Shown here: positions 27,245-37,200 of the stretch, piece after piece
How positions within the stretch are numbered: position 1 is the first letter of the stretch
Layout of the letters: every line of letters begins with the position of its first letter
Source of the DNA: Micromonospora sp. ATCC 39149
GTDB taxonomy: Bacteria; Actinomycetota; Actinomycetes; Mycobacteriales; Micromonosporaceae
Length of the DNA: 64,000 bases
Reading direction: 5' to 3'
Assembly: GCF_000158815.1 (NCBI RefSeq)
Contig: NZ_GG657738.1
Coordinates: 2,230,551 to 2,294,550 of the forward strand
Notes under the pieces: generated by a model
Told to the model about the DNA's origin: nothing
What the model saw: the letters and a program-made list of their open reading frames with translations, nothing else
The model's database searches: none
Made by a program: the position numbers and the translations under genes

Positions 27245-27499
27245 TCACGCCGAACCCAGGTGCCGCCGGACCACATGCCACAGGTCGCCGGGGGTGGCGA
27301 AGATATCGCCCAGCAACGCCTCGTCGGGGATGACCACCTCGTACGTGGCCTCGATCTCCGCGAGTAGCTGCACCGCCGCCAGCGAATCCAGCCCCGCCGC
27401 CATCAGGTCGGTTTCCGGTGTGAGTTGCCCGTCGTCGAGCAGCGGCACGGTCCGCCGAAGGATCTGCTCGAAGCCGGGGTCCAGGATGTCGTCGGTCAT
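27245..27499 (-). CDS. Stand-alone carrier protein 1
   Basis: This is an 84-residue acyl/peptidyl carrier protein. The phosphopantetheine-attachment serine lies in LMAAGLDSLAAVQLLAEIE, with the expected acidic helix II and the IFATPGDLWHVV helix. It overlaps the upstream phosphoesterase-like gene by four bases (ATGA) and is followed at once by the transglutaminase-like gene. It is the likely partner of the free A domain, the decarboxylase or the transglutaminase-like enzyme. Confidence 0.92.
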   Translation of the reverse strand: MTDDILDPGFEQILRRTVPLLDDGQLTPETDLMAAGLDSLAAVQLLAEIEATYEVVIPDEALLGDIFATPGDLWHVVRRHLGSA

Positions 27500-28038
27500 G
27501 CGGGTGTCGTCCCTTCAACCCCGCCCAGGACGAAGCTCGCCATCGTCCTGGACTTGCCGGGCTCATACCAGTTGAGGCAGGCCACCGCTGCGGTGCACCG
27601 CGCCGGAAACGTCAGCTCCACCTCGTCCACGTCGCCGACGCGTGGCGCCCATGCGTAGTCGAGGGTCACGTGCGGCAGCGGCGGCGGGCCGGGGCTGCCA
27701 TACGGCGGATAGCCGGGGTACGCCTGCCACAGCGTCTCGGTGAGGGCGCGAAACGGCTCTGCGGGCTCCGGCTTCAGGTAGACCGTGCCGTCCTCGAACG
27801 TGTGTTGGGCACCGTCGACACTGAACGCGAACGGTCCGGTCCCGGCGAAGATGTCCTGCAGCCGGTCCAACAGCTCGGGACCGACCAGCTCGGCGGAGAC
27901 GAACGGACCGAGCACGGTGACGTGAGCATGGACGGATTCCGGGTCGGCGAAGACGAACTCGGGCAGGGCACGCCGCATCCGTGGGCGGACCAGAGGCTCC
28001 AGCTCCGGCACCGGTATCACGATCGCTGAGTGGGCCAT
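27496..28038 (-). CDS. 2H phosphoesterase / 2'-5' RNA ligase-fold protein
   Basis: The 180-residue protein has the two His-x-Thr motifs of the 2H phosphoesterase superfamily, ESVHAHVTVLGPF and PPLPHVTLDYAW, about 100 residues apart, and opens with the typical HSAIVIPVPELEPLV strand. Members cleave 2',3'-cyclic or other phosphodiester bonds. Both catalytic pairs are intact. Its presence in a peptide cluster is unusual; it might act on a nucleotidylated intermediate, given the nucleotidyltransferase in the cluster. It overlaps the ABC transporter gene by 22 bases and the carrier protein by 4. Confidence 0.78.
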   Translation of the reverse strand: MAHSAIVIPVPELEPLVRPRMRRALPEFVFADPESVHAHVTVLGPFVSAELVGPELLDRLQDIFAGTGPFAFSVDGAQHTFEDGTVYLKPEPAEPFRALTETLWQAYPGYPPYGSPGPPPLPHVTLDYAWAPRVGDVDEVELTFPARCTAAVACLNWYEPGKSRTMASFVLGGVEGTTPA

Positions 28039-31000
28039 GCGGACTCCAGGAGGTCGGTCTCGATCGGATCGATGTCGGCAAATTGGCCGGTGGCGGCCTG
28101 CGCCGCCCAGAGGCGTGCATAGTGACCGTCCGCCGCGAGCAGATCGTCGTGCCGGCCAGTCTCGACGACCCGGCCGGCGTCCAGGACGACGATCCGGTCG
28201 GCGCGGGCCGCAGTGGCGAGCCGGTGCGCGATCACCACGGTGATACGGCCGCGACCAAGGCGTGCCATGGCGTCGAGCACGGCGGCCTCCGCGGCGGGGT
28301 CGAGCGCTGCCGTCGCCTCGTCGAGCAGCAATACATCCGGCTGCACCAACTCGGCGCGGGCCAGAGCGAGCAGTTGACGCTGCCCAGCCGACAGAGCCTG
28401 ACCGCGCGTGCCGGTGGGATGCGCGTAGCCACCTGGCAGGCTGGCGATCACGGCATGGGCCGCCACCCGGCGTGCGGCGGCCTCGACCTCGGCCTCGGAT
28501 GCGGCCGGACGTCCGTACGCGATGGCGTCCCGCACGGTCCCGGCCGACAGGTAGGGATCCTGCGCGACGATGCCGAGCCGCCGCCGATGTCCGGCCAGGT
28601 CGAGCTGCCGCAGGTCCACGCCGTCGACGAGGACGGCGCCCACGGTGGGGTCGTAGAAGCGGGCGATCAGTTTGACGAGGCTGGACTTTCCCGATCCGGT
28701 GCGGCCGACCAGCGCAACGGTTTCGTTCACCCGAAGCGCGAGTTCCACGTCGGCCAGCGCGGGCCGGTCCGCGCCGGGATAGGTGAAGCCGACCCCGCAC
28801 AGCCGGATCTCGGCGGCGGGTCGTCGCGGCGGCAGCGCACCCGGCGCCCTCGGGGGGCGCACCGGTGCGCGCAGCAACGCGCGGAGTTGCGCGAAGCCCA
28901 CCGCGGCCTGCCGATAGCGGTCCAGCACCTGCGAGAGGTCCTGGATCGGCGCGAAGACCAGATCGATGTAGAGGAAGAACGCCACCAGCACACCCGCGCT
29001 CAGGTCGCCGCTCGCCAGCCGGGCCGCCCCAACGACCAGCACGGCCACCCGGGCAAGGTCGCTGAGCAGGCCCGTGAACTGCAGATAGACGCTGACCAGC
29101 AGGTGGGCGCGCAGCCGTGAGTCTCGGTAGCCGCGCGACGCCGTGACATAGCGATCGCGCAGATCGCCGACCCGGCCGAACGCCTGCGCCACGCGCAGGC
29201 CGGCGATCACCTCGTGCAACGTGGCGTTCAGTGCCCCCACCTGACGCCTGGCCTCACCGTACGCGGGCATCGCGATCGCCCGGAACAGCCACGTCGCGAG
29301 CGCGGCGGCCAACAGCGCGACGACCGGCACCAGCGCCAGGCCGGCGTCGATGGTCAGCAGCGCGCCCAGGACCGTCACCAGCATCGCCGTGCTGACCAGC
29401 GCGACCGGCACACCGGCACGCAGGAAGTCGGCCAGCGCGTCGACGTCGGTGGTCATCCGGGTCAGCAACTGCCCGGTCGGCTCACGGTCGTAGAAGTCGA
29501 GTCCGAGCCGCTGCAAGTGGGCAAACGCCCGGACGCGCAGGAGCAGGAGCAGGCGCTCACCAGCGCTCGCTGCCGCGGTCGCACCGCCCCTGGCCGCCGC
29601 CCAGTTCACGCCGGCCACCACCAGCACCAGCAGCGCGACGGCGAGCAGCGCGGGACGGGAGCCGGCCAGCATCCCCTGGTCCACCCCTTCGCGGACCAGG
29701 GCGGGAATCGCCGTACGGGCTCCGATGTCGAGGAGGATCAGGACGAACGCCACGGCCAGCAACAGGCGTACGGGACGGACCAGGTCGGTCAGGGTGAGCG
29801 AGGGCGTGTCGTGCGCGAACGACGTGTCGACAGTCGCGGCATAGCGGTCTGCGATCTCGGATCGAGTGCCCTCCCCGGATTCCTGTGGACCGGGCGCGCG
29901 GCTGTCGTCGGCGGCGAAGACGGACCGGAAGGCCGCGCAGCGGCTCTCGACCTCCGCGAGCGGCCCGCAGTCCACGACGCGTCCCTCGTCGAGGACGACG
30001 ACCCGGTCGGCCATCTCCAGCGTGGCGCGCCGACGGGCGATGAGGATCGTGGTCCGCGACGCTCTGCGGAGCCCGGCGCGAACGCGCTGCTCGGTCGCCA
30101 CGTCCAGCGCGGACATGGCGTCGTCGAGGATCAGCAGGGACGGCCCGGGAAGGATCGCCCGGGCGATCGCGACCCGTTGGCGCTGCCCGCCCGACAGGCG
30201 CCCACCGCGCTCGCCGACAGGTGTGTCGTACCCCTTCGGCAGCCCGGCCACGAAGCCGGCCGCCGCGGCGTCGGCCGCCGCCTGGACCTGCTGCATCCCC
30301 GCGCCGGGCAGCCCGAACGCGATGTTCGCGAACACCGTGTCGTCGAACAGGAAGTCGTCCTCGAACACCAGGCCGAGCCGGGACCGCAGCCTCGCCGATC
30401 GGACCCGGGAGAGATCCACGCCGCCCACCAGAACTGCCCCGGCAGCCGGCCGATAGAACCGGGCGAGCAGTCCCAGCAGGGTGGACTTGCCGGAGCCGGC
30501 CGCGCCGACCACGGCCACGGTCTCCCCTGCCTCGACACGCAGCGACAGCCCCCTGAGCACCGGCGGGTCGTCGCCGTAGCCGAACCACACGTCGCGGAAC
30601 TCCACGCTCAGCGGGCCGGGCGGCAGCGGGACAGACTCGTCGGGATCGCCGGTCTCCGGGGCGACGTCGATGACCGCGAAAACCCGCTCGGTGGCGGCCC
30701 TGGCCTGTTGCGCCACGGTGAGCAGCGGGGTCAGGCCGCGCAGCGGGGAGACCACCTGGTTCAGATAGACGCAGAACGCGAGGAAGGTCCCGATGCTCAG
30801 CCGACCCGACATCACCAGGAAACCGCCGAGGAGCAGCAGCGCACCCTGCCAGAGAAGCGGCACGGCCTGCAGCGCCGATGCGTAGCGGCTCTGCAGCCGG
30901 GCCACCGCCATCCGTGCGGAGTAGAGCTCCCGGCACTGCTCCTCAAGCTCCGCCAGCTCGCGCGCCTCCTGGGCGAACCCTTTCACGATGACGACGCCGG

Positions 31001-31622
31001 ACACCGCGGCCTCGACCCGGCCGGTGATCTCAGCGGCGCGCTGCTGCGCCGCCGAGGCCACCGGAAACAGACGCCCCGGTGCCCGGTGCGCCATCAACCA
31101 CAACGCCGGCACCATGGCCACCGCGAACAGGGTCAGCCAGGGCGACAAGACCGCCATCGCGGCGAAGACCAGGAGAAACAGCAGACCGTCGCCCACGAGA
31201 ACTGGCAGCGCCGCGATCGCCCCCTGCACCAGAGCCAGGTCGGCGACCGTACGGCTGACGACCTGCCCCGTGTTCAGGCGGTCCTGCCCCGGGCCGTCCA
31301 GGGCGGCGAGCGCGTCGAACGCGTCCGTACGCAGTTCGTGTGTCACGTCCAGGGCGATCCGACCGGCGCAGTACGTGCTCACCAGGGTGATCGCGTACCG
31401 CAGGAGGGCGAACGCCACGAGCAGCCCGGCCCACCATCCGACGCCCGGGCTGTCGATCCCCGCGAACAAGTCGTCCACTGCCGTACGTAGGACCAACGGC
31501 GTCGCCACGGCGACCACCTGCGCGAGGATCACGCCGACCAGCAGCGCCGCCAGCGGACGCCGGTGCCGCAGGCAGTACCGCGCGAGCCGGAACCGCCATG
31601 ATCGGTGTTCCTGTTGTGGCAT
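28017..31622 (-). CDS. Fused two-half ABC exporter (TMD-NBD-TMD-NBD)
   Basis: This 1201-residue protein joins two full exporter halves, probably exporting the cluster product. Each half has about six membrane helices followed by an ATPase domain. ATPase 1 has Walker A GAAGSGKSTLLG and signature LSGGQRQRVAIARA, but its Walker B ends LLILDDAMSALD (Asp in place of the catalytic Glu) and the switch histidine is replaced in TILIARRRATLEMAD. ATPase 2 is canonical: GRTGSGKSSLVK, LSAGQRQ, LLLDEATAALD and VVIAHRLATAA. This is the one-degenerate-site arrangement of heterodimeric exporters. The start at 31622 shares one base with the carrier-protein stop (TGATG). Confidence 0.93.
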   Translation of the reverse strand: MPQQEHRSWRFRLARYCLRHRRPLAALLVGVILAQVVAVATPLVLRTAVDDLFAGIDSPGVGWWAGLLVAFALLRYAITLVSTYCAGRIALDVTHELRTDAFDALAALDGPGQDRLNTGQVVSRTVADLALVQGAIAALPVLVGDGLLFLLVFAAMAVLSPWLTLFAVAMVPALWLMAHRAPGRLFPVASAAQQRAAEITGRVEAAVSGVVIVKGFAQEARELAELEEQCRELYSARMAVARLQSRYASALQAVPLLWQGALLLLGGFLVMSGRLSIGTFLAFCVYLNQVVSPLRGLTPLLTVAQQARAATERVFAVIDVAPETGDPDESVPLPPGPLSVEFRDVWFGYGDDPPVLRGLSLRVEAGETVAVVGAAGSGKSTLLGLLARFYRPAAGAVLVGGVDLSRVRSARLRSRLGLVFEDDFLFDDTVFANIAFGLPGAGMQQVQAAADAAAAGFVAGLPKGYDTPVGERGGRLSGGQRQRVAIARAILPGPSLLILDDAMSALDVATEQRVRAGLRRASRTTILIARRRATLEMADRVVVLDEGRVVDCGPLAEVESRCAAFRSVFAADDSRAPGPQESGEGTRSEIADRYAATVDTSFAHDTPSLTLTDLVRPVRLLLAVAFVLILLDIGARTAIPALVREGVDQGMLAGSRPALLAVALLVLVVAGVNWAAARGGATAAASAGERLLLLLRVRAFAHLQRLGLDFYDREPTGQLLTRMTTDVDALADFLRAGVPVALVSTAMLVTVLGALLTIDAGLALVPVVALLAAALATWLFRAIAMPAYGEARRQVGALNATLHEVIAGLRVAQAFGRVGDLRDRYVTASRGYRDSRLRAHLLVSVYLQFTGLLSDLARVAVLVVGAARLASGDLSAGVLVAFFLYIDLVFAPIQDLSQVLDRYRQAAVGFAQLRALLRAPVRPPRAPGALPPRRPAAEIRLCGVGFTYPGADRPALADVELALRVNETVALVGRTGSGKSSLVKLIARFYDPTVGAVLVDGVDLRQLDLAGHRRRLGIVAQDPYLSAGTVRDAIAYGRPAASEAEVEAAARRVAAHAVIASLPGGYAHPTGTRGQALSAGQRQLLALARAELVQPDVLLLDEATAALDPAAEAAVLDAMARLGRGRITVVIAHRLATAARADRIVVLDAGRVVETGRHDDLLAADGHYARLWAAQAATGQFADIDPIETDLLESAWPTQRS

Positions 31623-31852
31623 CAGGCCGCACACGCCTTGCACAACTCGTCGAACGTACAGGTCAGTAGCGTTTCCAGGGGTGGCCGCAACCCCCAGGTG
31701 AGCTCGATCCGGTTGGCGAGCATGGTGGCGATCAGCGAGTTGCCGCCGACTTCGAGCAGCCGGTCCTGTGGACGGATCTCGTCCACGTCGAGCAACTCCT
31801 GCCACATCTCGCCGAGCGTGCTTCGGACATCGGCGGCGGCATCTTCGCTCAT
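31622..31852 (-). CDS. Stand-alone carrier protein 2
   Basis: This 76-residue carrier protein has the PCP-type phosphopantetheine site RLLEVGGNSLIATMLANRI. It starts at 31852, sharing one base with the PhyH gene stop, and ends sharing one base with the ABC exporter start, so translation is chained. It is a second discrete carrier besides the one at 27245 and may carry the unit hydroxylated by the adjoining oxygenase. Confidence 0.92.
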   Translation of the reverse strand: MSEDAAADVRSTLGEMWQELLDVDEIRPQDRLLEVGGNSLIATMLANRIELTWGLRPPLETLLTCTFDELCKACAA

Positions 31853-32718
31853 CACGCCTCCCCATCCCAGAGCACGGGGCAGATCTCGGGATCGGAGTAG
31901 TCCGGATTGCCCGCCTCGTCGGTACGGCACAACACGTCGTTGAAATGGGACAGCCGGTTTCCCTTCTCGTCCGTGTTCGGCACGTAACGATTCGTGTGGT
32001 CCTGCATGTGCACGGCGAGCGCGATCCGCGGACGGTCTGCGGCGTTGCGCCGGCTGCCGTGGATGGTGCGGCAATGGTGGAAGCTGACCTGGCCGAGCCG
32101 CAGCAGCAGGGAGACGGGCTCCAAGCTGCCGCCAGGTCGCCGTATCCGCTTCTCGATCTCCCGGTGGTCGGTTTCGTGGAAGAACTCCAGGTGGTCGTTG
32201 CCGTCCCAGCGGTGGCTGCCGTCCAACACCTGCATCGGCGCCAGGTCCTCGTCGACGTCCTGGAAGGCAATCCAGGCGGTGATCAGTTCGCGGGAGGAGC
32301 AGGTCTTCCAGTACGCGATGTCGGTGTGCCAGCCGACGTTGCTGTGCTCCGGTGACAGCCCGGGTGGCTTGTAGATCAGCTGGTCGTGGAAGAGACGAAC
32401 GGTGGGGGTGCGGGCGAGGGTGGCTGCGGTCGCTGCGACCAGCGGGTGGTGGACCAGGCGGCGTAGCTCCTCGACTTGCAGCGAGACGTAGTCGTTCTGC
32501 CGCAGCACGTTGCCGCGGCTTTCGTTCCAGTCGGTGCCCAGCTCGACGAGCAGGTGGGCGTCCCGTTCGCCGCTGTAGTACCGGTCGATGCCGAAGCGGG
32601 CTTCCTCGATCTCCTCCGGCGTGAGCAGCGGTGGCGAGATCCACCACCCGTGCTCCTGGTAGAACCGGACGTCGTCCTCGCTGGGCAGCAACGCGGCCTG
32701 GGCGTCGGTGAGCATCAT
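31852..32718 (-). CDS. PhyH-family Fe(II)/2-oxoglutarate-type oxygenase 1
   Basis: This 288-residue non-haem iron oxygenase probably hydroxylates an amino acid or carrier-bound unit. The iron ligands are H and D in VGWHTDIAYWKTCSS and the distal H in CRTIHGSRRNAADRPR, whose Arg would bind 2-oxoglutarate. It is clearly paralogous to the protein at 37620-38474: both share FYQEHGWW, NDYVSLQ, RLFHDQLI, KPPGL and VSFHHCR. The ATG at 32718 has AGGAGGTCGCC upstream and forms an ATGA overlap with the condensation-domain stop, which decides it over the frame start at 32748. Confidence 0.9.
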   Translation of the reverse strand: MMLTDAQAALLPSEDDVRFYQEHGWWISPPLLTPEEIEEARFGIDRYYSGERDAHLLVELGTDWNESRGNVLRQNDYVSLQVEELRRLVHHPLVAATAATLARTPTVRLFHDQLIYKPPGLSPEHSNVGWHTDIAYWKTCSSRELITAWIAFQDVDEDLAPMQVLDGSHRWDGNDHLEFFHETDHREIEKRIRRPGGSLEPVSLLLRLGQVSFHHCRTIHGSRRNAADRPRIALAVHMQDHTNRYVPNTDEKGNRLSHFNDVLCRTDEAGNPDYSDPEICPVLWDGEA

Positions 32719-34238
32719 GGCGACCTCCTCTCGTACGCCGGGGACCACGCCCCGACAGGGCTGAGTACCTCGACCGGCGCCAGCTCGGTCACAGGACGGA
32801 GGGTGGGTTCTCCGGGTTCCCGCCGCAACGCGTTCGGCAGCGGTTCGCCGAACAGGACGTCGTATCTGCTCACCGGTGTTTCCGGACTGTCGCAGAGATC
32901 GATCAGGATCTCCTGGTAGACCTGCAGGGCCTGAGCCACGACGCCGTCGCCGAGCGCGTCCGGCGGGTAGAGGGCGGACAGGGTCAGGGCGCCGTTCACC
33001 TCGCGGACGAAGAACGTCAGCCGCGCGGGCGTGGCCGCCGGCACGCCGGCGGTCTCATCGTCGAGATAGAGACCGGTGACGTCACACCCCGTGAGCCGCA
33101 GCGCGTCCATCGGATAGCGATCCATGAGGAACATCGCCTCCGGCACCGCTGCTCCGGCCCAGCCCAATTCGACGCCGAGCCGGTCGAGCAGCGCCGGAAA
33201 CGGAAGCCGCTGATGGTCGAGCACGGCCAGCATGGTCGCGGAGGTGCGCAGGAGACACTCGGCGAGCGACGGGTCGCCGCGCAGGTCGGTGCTGGTCAAC
33301 AGCGGGTTGTAGTGGGCACCCAGAACTGTCGCGCTGGACGCGGTAGGCCGATTCGCGGCCAGCGTGCCGACGATCAGCTCGGTCGCTCCGGTCCAGCTCA
33401 GCAGCAGCGCCTTGAACGCGGCGAGCAGCAGGACGAACGGGGACACCACCGCGTCGCGGGCCACCCCCCGGATCTGGCTCACCAGGTCGGCGGGCAACGC
33501 GACGACCTGCCGGCTCAGGTGTGTTCCGGTGCCGTCGTCGGCCGTGCGGGGAAGACCGCAGCGCGGGCTCGCGGTACGTAGGCGGGCCCGCCACCACTCC
33601 GTCTCCTGATCGGCGGCGGCGCTCGCGAGCCAGTCCCACTGGTCCCGCGCCTGCTCGGCGCAGCTGATCAGCGGCCGCTCCGGCGCCGGGTCCCGGCCGT
33701 CGAGCCGGGCCGCGTAGCTACCGCTCAACGCGAGACCCAGGGTGTGCAGCGACCATCCGTCGGCAGCGATGTGGTGAAGCGTCAGCAGCAGTACGTGCGT
33801 CGGCCCGCCTGCGGGCACGTCGCCGTCATCGCCGGGGCTGACCAGCAGCAGCGCCACCCGGATCGGCACCTCGGTGGCGAGATCGAAACCCCGGCGCCGC
33901 TGTTCGTCAGCCATCCGGGCGGCCTCGGGCAGCCCGGACACGGTCCTAGGCGAAAGATCGAGGCACGCGGTGGCCGCACCCCGTTCCACCACCATGGCCA
34001 CGGGTTCCCCGGCCACAGTCGGGTAGAGGGTCCGCAGCGGCTCGTGCACCTGGATGAGGTCGTCGAACGCCCCGGCCAGCGCGGCCACGTCCAGCGGGCC
34101 GGTCACCAGCAGCGCGTAGCTCAGATTCAGCGCGGCGGGCACCCGGCTACAGCGGTCCAGTACCCAGATCTCCCGCTGCGCGGAGGTGAGCTGCCCGGAC
34201 CGGTCGGTCCGGGCAGGGCCTGCGGCGTGCCGGGTCAC
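32715..34238 (-). CDS. Stand-alone NRPS condensation domain
   Basis: This 507-residue free C domain forms a peptide bond between carrier-bound units. The N-terminal LTSAQREIWVLDRCSRVP is core C1 and the active site is LLLTLHHIAADGWSLHTLG, a complete HHxxxDG. I place the start at GTG 34238, which overlaps the NRPS stop by four bases (GTGA) and gives VTRHAAGPARTD; the frame is open far upstream but only as antisense-like sequence over the NRPS gene. Its own carrier partner must be supplied in trans, possibly the PCP of the preceding NRPS or carrier 2. Confidence 0.9.
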   Translation of the reverse strand: MTRHAAGPARTDRSGQLTSAQREIWVLDRCSRVPAALNLSYALLVTGPLDVAALAGAFDDLIQVHEPLRTLYPTVAGEPVAMVVERGAATACLDLSPRTVSGLPEAARMADEQRRRGFDLATEVPIRVALLLVSPGDDGDVPAGGPTHVLLLTLHHIAADGWSLHTLGLALSGSYAARLDGRDPAPERPLISCAEQARDQWDWLASAAADQETEWWRARLRTASPRCGLPRTADDGTGTHLSRQVVALPADLVSQIRGVARDAVVSPFVLLLAAFKALLLSWTGATELIVGTLAANRPTASSATVLGAHYNPLLTSTDLRGDPSLAECLLRTSATMLAVLDHQRLPFPALLDRLGVELGWAGAAVPEAMFLMDRYPMDALRLTGCDVTGLYLDDETAGVPAATPARLTFFVREVNGALTLSALYPPDALGDGVVAQALQVYQEILIDLCDSPETPVSRYDVLFGEPLPNALRREPGEPTLRPVTELAPVEVLSPVGAWSPAYERRSP

Positions 34239-37200
34239 GGCCGTACCGCGTAGAGGAAGTGCACCGGGGTGCCCGCGTGCAACGGGTCCTGCTCCGTGGT
34301 GACCCGGTAGCCGTGCCCGGTCAGTAGCGCGGCGATGCTGGCGACCCGGTTGTCCAGGTCGTGCGCCTCGACCACGATCTGCCCGATGCGGTCCCAGTCC
34401 GCCGCGGCGATGCCGTCGAGCACCTCGAGCTCCGCCTTCTGCACATCGATCTTGAGCAGGTCGACGTGCTCCACCCCGGTCTCCGCCAGCGCCTGGCTGA
34501 GCGTTCGCCGGGACACGGTGAACGTGGTCGCCCGCAGCCGCTCGTCGAGGTACTCGCCGGAGCCCGCCAGCATGCCGCTGGCTTCGTCGGCGAGGCGCGA
34601 CAGGTTCGACAGGATGCCGGAGAGCAGGCGGCGCTCCTGGGCGTCGTCGGGATGGAACGAGGACATGCCGGTGAGGTTGGGATAGAACGTCAGCTCCGCG
34701 GTGTCCGCCCGAGCGCCGAGCCCGTACGGGAAGATCTGCACGTTGGGCAGCTTCTCGGTGTTGCCGCGCAGCGCCTCGAACAAGGGCGGACACGGCTCGA
34801 ACGCGTACACCCGGGAAGTGGGGGAACGGTCGAGGGCGTAGCGGGTGAAGAGTCCGATGTGTGCGCCGACGTCGAAGATCACGCCGTCGTCGGGGTAGCG
34901 GATGCCGCCCCGGTCGTACGTGCGGTGCTCGAACACGTCGCGGTAGAGGTAGCGGGACTCCGCAGGTTGCAAACAGAGGACGGTGCGATTGTCGGGCAGG
35001 GTCAGCGTGCGCAGTTGTGGGACGGTGACCGGCTGCTCCGCGACAGCCGGCGCGGTGGACCCTGTCGGCTGGACCGCGCGGGCCGCCCGCTGACCGTCGA
35101 CCTCGCGTGCGACCGCCGCCACGGTCGTGCCGCGCAGCAGGTTGCGCAACGGAAGCGTCACCGAGAACCGCTCGTTGATCTGGGCCACCACCTGGATTCC
35201 GACCAGCGAGTGCCCGCCCAGATCGATGAAGTTGTCGTCGCGGGCAACCGGGCGACCCAGCGCCGCCGACCAGATCTGCGCGATCACTTCCTCGGTCTCG
35301 CCGAGCGCGGACTCGCCGCCTGCGGTCAGCGCCGCCTCGGGCGGCGGCGGCAGGGCCCTGCGGTCGACCTTGCCGGTCGAGGTGAGCGGCAGCGACGTCG
35401 TGTGCACGATCGCCGTGGTCGCGGGGACCATGTGGTCCGGGATGCGTTCCAGCAGCATCTGGCGGATGCGGGACGGCGTGGGCTCGCCTTCGGATTCGGT
35501 GATCACATGGGCCACCAGTTGCCGGCCCAGGCCCTGCGAATGATGCACGGTGGCAGCGGCGCGCCGAATCCCGGGTATGCGCAGCAGGTTCGCCTCCACC
35601 TCGCCGAGTTCGATCCGGTATCCACGGATCTTGACCTGGTCGTCCTGCCGTCCGAGGAATTCGATCGTTCCGTCGGCCAGGAACCGGCCCCGGTCGCCGG
35701 TGCGGTAGATGCGGCCGTGGGGCAGGAACGGGTCCTCCGTGAAGCGTTCCGCCGTGGCTTCTTCGTGGAGGTATCCGCGAGCCGGCGCGACGCCACCGAT
35801 GTAGATCTCGCCCGGCACACCGGCCGGGACCGGTGATCCCCACGGATCGAGCAGGTAGATGCGGACGTTGGCGATCGGCCGGCCGATCGGTGGCGTCTCC
35901 GGCCACCGCGTGCTCGACTCCTCCAACCGGTACGCGGTCGCCACATGGGTCTCGGTGGGGCCGTACTGGTTGTCCAGTTGGCAGTCGAGCCGGTGGAAGA
36001 GTCGCCGCACCGGCATGGATATCTGTAGCTGTTCGCCGGCGACGATGACCTCGCGCAGCGTGGGCAGGTTGAACTGGGCCGTGTTGGCGGTGACCGCTAG
36101 CTGGTCCAGGCTCACCGGGGGCAGGAACGCCCGGGCGATCCGGTGACGCTCGATGAAGCCGGGCAACTGCGAGACATCGTCGCGGACATCGTCCGGGGTC
36201 ACCACGAGGCTGCCGCCGAAGCCGAGGGTGGAGAAGATCTCCTGGAAGGAGACGTCGAAGCCGATCGACGTGCGCTGCATGGTGCGCCGGCCAGCCGGAT
36301 CCTCACCCCGGTCGCGCTGCCAGGTCACGAGGTTGACCAGCGTCCGGTGGGTCATCGCGACGCCCTTGGGCCGGCCTGTGGATCCCGAGGTGAACATGAC
36401 GTAGGCGAGGTCGTCGCCGTCGACCCGGACCTGCGGCGCGGTGTCCGGCTGCCGGTCGATCGCGGCACCGGCGCGGTCAAGTTCGATGAGTTCGGGGCCC
36501 GGCCTGGGGATCAGGTCGCCGAGCGTGGACTGGGTGACCATCAGGTCCATTTCGGCGTCTTCGATGACCATCTTGTTCCGCGCCGCGGGGAAGGTGGCCA
36601 CCACGGGGACCACGGCCGCGCCGGATTTCAGGATTGCCAGGACCGCGACGAGCAGGTCGACCGAGGCGGCTACGCAGAGTCCGACGCACGAACCCGGGCC
36701 TGCGCCGCGTTCGGTCAGGTAGTGGGCCAGGCGGTTGGCGCGCGCGTCGAGCTCCCGATAGGTCAGGGTGCTGTCGTCGAGCACGACCGCCTCGGCGTCG
36801 GGGTACCGCCGTACCGCCTCGGCGACCAGGTCGGTCAGGGCACGCGCGTCGGCGGCCGAGACCGGCCCGCCGCTCCAGACATCAATGATCTGCTGACGTT
36901 CCCCGTCACCCAGATAGTCGATGTCGCGCATCGCGCCGGCGGTCCGCGACGCGGTCGCCAGGAACCGCAGCAGGTGCCGGCCGAACCGGACGACCGTCTC
37001 CTCCTCCTGCACGACGGCGTTGTATTCCAGGCGCAGCGCCGCCCCGGTGACGGTCACCGAGACGTCGTGCCGTGTGTCCGCCGGTGCCTCGGCCTGCGTG
37101 CCGGCGTTCAGCAGCACAGCGAACCACGGGTTACGGTTGGTGACGCCGTCCAGGCCGAGTTCACCGGTCAGGGCGTCCAGGGACCGCGTGTGAGCGCACG

